From Halorubrum laminariae (GTDB lineage Archaea > Halobacteriota > Halobacteria > Halobacteriales > Haloferacaceae): DNA of 64,000 bases. A program made the position numbers and the translations under genes. Below are positions 62,562-64,000 of the stretch, piece after piece. The stretch lies in contig NZ_JANHDL010000002.1 in NCBI RefSeq assembly GCF_024494655.1, positions 310,001 to 374,000 of the forward strand. The letters run 5' to 3'. Each line of letters opens with the position of its first letter. Position 1 is the first letter of the stretch. Under the pieces are notes generated by a model. That model did no database searches. It had not been told where the DNA came from and saw nothing but the letters and a program-made list of their open reading frames with translations.

Positions 62562-63506
62562 ATGGCGAGTCCCGCCCGCGTCGACGCGCTCACAGACATC
62601 GCGTACGGCGCGCTGATCGTGTTGTCCATCGCGCTCATCGCGACGTTCGAGCCGAACAACATCGGCGTCGCGTTCGGTATCGGCGTGTTCGCGTCCTACG
62701 TTGTCCACGTCGTCTGGAAGATGGCCCGGTTCGATCCCGACTGGATGACCCGCGAGGTCGCAGACCAAGTCGGCAAGGAAGTCGAGAAAACCGTCGGGGA
62801 CACCGTCGACAAGGAAGTGGCCGGTAAAGTCGAGGAGACCGTCGGCGAGACGGTCGAGAAGACGGTGGAGAAAACTGTCGACGAAAAGGTAGGCGAGACG
62901 ATGGAGAAGACTGTCGGTGAGACGGTCGAGAAGACTGTCGACGAAAAGGTAGGCGAGACAGTGGAGAAGACCGTCGGAGAGAAGGTCGAGGAAACGGTGG
63001 AGAAAACCGTCGGCGAATCGGTGGAGAAAACCGTCGGCGAATCGGTGGAGAAAACCGTCGAAGAAACCGTCGGCGAATCGGTGGAGAAAACCGTCGAAGA
63101 AACCGTCGGCGAGAAGGTTGAGGAAACGGTGGAGAAAACCGTCGGCGAATCGGTGGAGAAAACTGTCGAAGAAACCGTCGGCGAGAAGGTCGAGGAAACG
63201 ATGGAGAAGACCGTCGGCGAATCGGTGGAAAAGACCGTCGAGGAAACTGTCGGGGACAAAGTCGAGGAGACCGTCGAGGAAACTGTCGACGAAAAGGTCG
63301 AAGAGACCGTCGAGGAAACGGTCGATGAAAAGGTGGAGGAAACGGTGGAGAAAACGGTCGTCGAAAAGGTCGAAGAGACCGTCCAGAACGCCGATGTAGA
63401 CGATGAGGAGTCCGGTGAAGAGAACGGCGACGAGGCTGACGAAGACGACGAGGCTGACGAAGACGACGAGGCCGACGACGAAGCGACGGACGACCGAAAA
63501 CAGTAG
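62562..63506 (+). CDS. Two-helix membrane protein with a long V-x-x-x tetrapeptide repeat
   Basis: The protein has 314 residues from the ATG at 62562 ([16 protein letters not shown]). Two hydrophobic helices (about 13-29 and 33-53) are followed by [14 protein letters not shown]. Residues 66-273 are about 52 four-residue units such as [16 protein letters not shown] and VDEK without a break; Val is replaced by Met only twice. The end (about 279-314) is an almost pure Asp/Glu tail with the repeat [17 protein letters not shown]. There are no Cys, Pro or aromatics in the repeat. It is probably membrane-anchored with a rod-like charged domain. I do not recognise a family. Confidence 0.8.
   Translation: MASPARVDALTDIAYGALIVLSIALIATFEPNNIGVAFGIGVFASYVVHVVWKMARFDPDWMTREVADQVGKEVEKTVGDTVDKEVAGKVEETVGETVEKTVEKTVDEKVGETMEKTVGETVEKTVDEKVGETVEKTVGEKVEETVEKTVGESVEKTVGESVEKTVEETVGESVEKTVEETVGEKVEETVEKTVGESVEKTVEETVGEKVEETMEKTVGESVEKTVEETVGDKVEETVEETVDEKVEETVEETVDEKVEETVEKTVVEKVEETVQNADVDDEESGEENGDEADEDDEADEDDEADDEATDDRKQ
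62757..63392 (+). repeat. 12-base tandem repeat array coding for V-x-x-x units
   Basis: The 636 bases consist of 53 12-base units, nearly all starting GTC or GTG (twice ATG) and most followed by GAG/GAA/GGC codons. Higher-order duplications of 24-48 bases are visible, for example repeated GTGGAGAAAACCGTCGGCGA blocks. The pattern fits slipped-strand expansion within the gene. Confidence 0.9.
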
Positions 63507-63577
63507 GGCGACCGTAGCGTCCGCAGCGCTGTTCGGCCTCTCAGGCGAACATTTTGCGTTTCAGCGAAGGACAGTTG

Positions 63578-64000
63578 TCACGGATCGACGCGCGTGATCC
63601 ACGCCGCCGGGTTTTCGATCTCGTCGTCTGTCGGGAGGAAGTCCGGACTGTCCCAGACGACGCTTGCAGCCTCGATACCGCGGGCGTCGGCGACGTGAGA
63701 GAAGAAGGCCGCACCGCGCTCGTACTGCCGACGTTTGAGTCCGAGACCGAGCAGTCGGCGCGCGAGCCGCTGTACCGGGCCGCCACCCCCGCGGCGGGCG
63801 TCGAGCTTCCGGCGCAGGTCGGCGTACTCGCCGTCGAACGCGCGGTCCATGAGCAGTTCCGCGTACCCCTCGACCGCCGTCATCGCGGTCTGCAGCTCCG
63901 CGAACGCGGCGGGGTCGAACCCGCCGGATGAGAGCCCATCGACGCCCCGCTCGACGCGGGATTCGAGGTATTCGGGGAGCCACGGTGCCGCGCCGAACTC
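63578..64000 (-). CDS. Zinc-dependent metalloprotease-like protein, DUF2342 type (partial, 5' end outside window)
   Basis: The C-terminal 140 residues of a larger protein are present; the start lies beyond the right edge. The reading includes VEGYAELLMDRAFDGEYAD, then RGGGGPVQRLARRLLGLGLK, RQYERGAAFFSHV and VVWDSPDFLPTDDEIENPAAW. This order matches the end of actinobacterial and haloarchaeal DUF2342 (zincin-like, sometimes annotated as F420-associated) proteins. The zinc site region is upstream and mostly missing; VEGYAEL corresponds to the family's LEGHADV-like helix, with Tyr where many members have His. Confidence 0.8.
   Translation of the reverse strand, partial: EFGAAPWLPEYLESRVERGVDGLSSGGFDPAAFAELQTAMTAVEGYAELLMDRAFDGEYADLRRKLDARRGGGGPVQRLARRLLGLGLKRRQYERGAAFFSHVADARGIEAASVVWDSPDFLPTDDEIENPAAWITRVDP

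Noticed and set aside
62696..63259. 187-codon Ser/Thr/Val repeat frame on the minus strand
   Set aside because: It is the reverse reading of the tetrapeptide-repeat gene, which has membrane helices and an acidic tail supporting the plus-strand frame.
62757..63392. Possible CRISPR-like or satellite array
   Set aside because: Units are 12 bases with no spacers and keep one reading frame throughout. It is a coding repeat.

Overview
The window is chromosomal DNA from an extremely halophilic archaeon (class Halobacteria). The evidence is very high G+C, strongly acidic predicted proteins with Asp/Glu-rich linkers, archaeal information-processing genes (PriS, GINS, DnaG, L21e, Rpo4, GatD, Trm1), an intron-bearing tRNA-Met, TATA boxes 23-35 bases before start codons (leaderless transcription), and Tat-type lipoproteins. 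Gene content fits the Halorubrum/Haloferax side of the class; the genus is a guess. About 90% of the DNA is coding and most of it is core housekeeping sequence, not an accessory island.

Layout. 1-3.5 kb: a partial cysteine desulfurase, then the tetrapyrrole operon hemC-cobA-hemD. 3.8-8.2 kb: a small STAS/SEC14-like protein, a DUF6498-like membrane protein, a transposase remnant, a SelW-like redox protein, a CtaA-CtaB fusion (heme A/O pathway), FAD synthetase and a JAMM metalloprotease. 8.4-14.9 kb: a RecJ/DHH phosphoesterase, a membrane phospholipase-D-like protein, a HEAT-repeat protein, DpsA and a small membrane protein. 14.9-24.7 kb: deoC, gatD with two small overlapping genes, a second DUF6498-like protein, an HPP protein, an A24 prepilin peptidase, dnaG, a DUF3311/sodium-solute symporter pair and a Ham1-like NTP pyrophosphatase. 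24.7-30.5 kb: a PadR regulator, the replication pair priS-GINS, a beta-CASP RNase and an inositol-monophosphatase-like enzyme. 30.5-36 kb: a lipoprotein, a thioredoxin/YyaL-like protein, mptA, rpl21e and rpo4. 36-40.4 kb: a tungstate ABC transporter tupABC and gluconate dehydratase. 40.4-50.3 kb: a TRAM protein, a geranylgeranyl-reductase-like flavoprotein, a HAD phosphatase, pyrE, tRNA-Ser, a truncated globin, leuA, a solitary Cas4-like protein, a coiled-coil protein, tRNA-Met and a CBS protein. 50.4-64 kb: gltX, ferredoxin, a RimK-like ligase, Hsp20, gap, pgk, divergent lrp/glnA, a PAP2 phosphatase, a YihY fusion protein, trm1, a tetrapeptide-repeat membrane protein and a partial zinc metalloprotease.

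Functional links. HemC, CobA and HemD share uroporphyrinogen III chemistry, and CtaB uses the resulting heme. PriS, GINS and the DHH protein belong to replication or repair. Lrp is divergent from glnA, the arrangement known from Halobacterium where Lrp acts on glnA. GAPDH, PGK and gluconate dehydratase are glycolysis and Entner-Doudoroff enzymes. No CRISPR array, intact insertion sequence, phage or defence island is visible.

The most unusual sequence is the protein at 62562-63506, built from about 52 uninterrupted four-residue units with Val (twice Met) at every fourth position. Also worth attention are two adjacent perfect hairpins in the divergent gap before priS, a set of stem-loops sharing the loop TCGCTYCGCTC between tupA and gnaD, a solo Cas4-like protein that seems to lack its nuclease ExK motif, an in-frame YihY fusion, and a leaderless upstream frame overlapping the leuA start.
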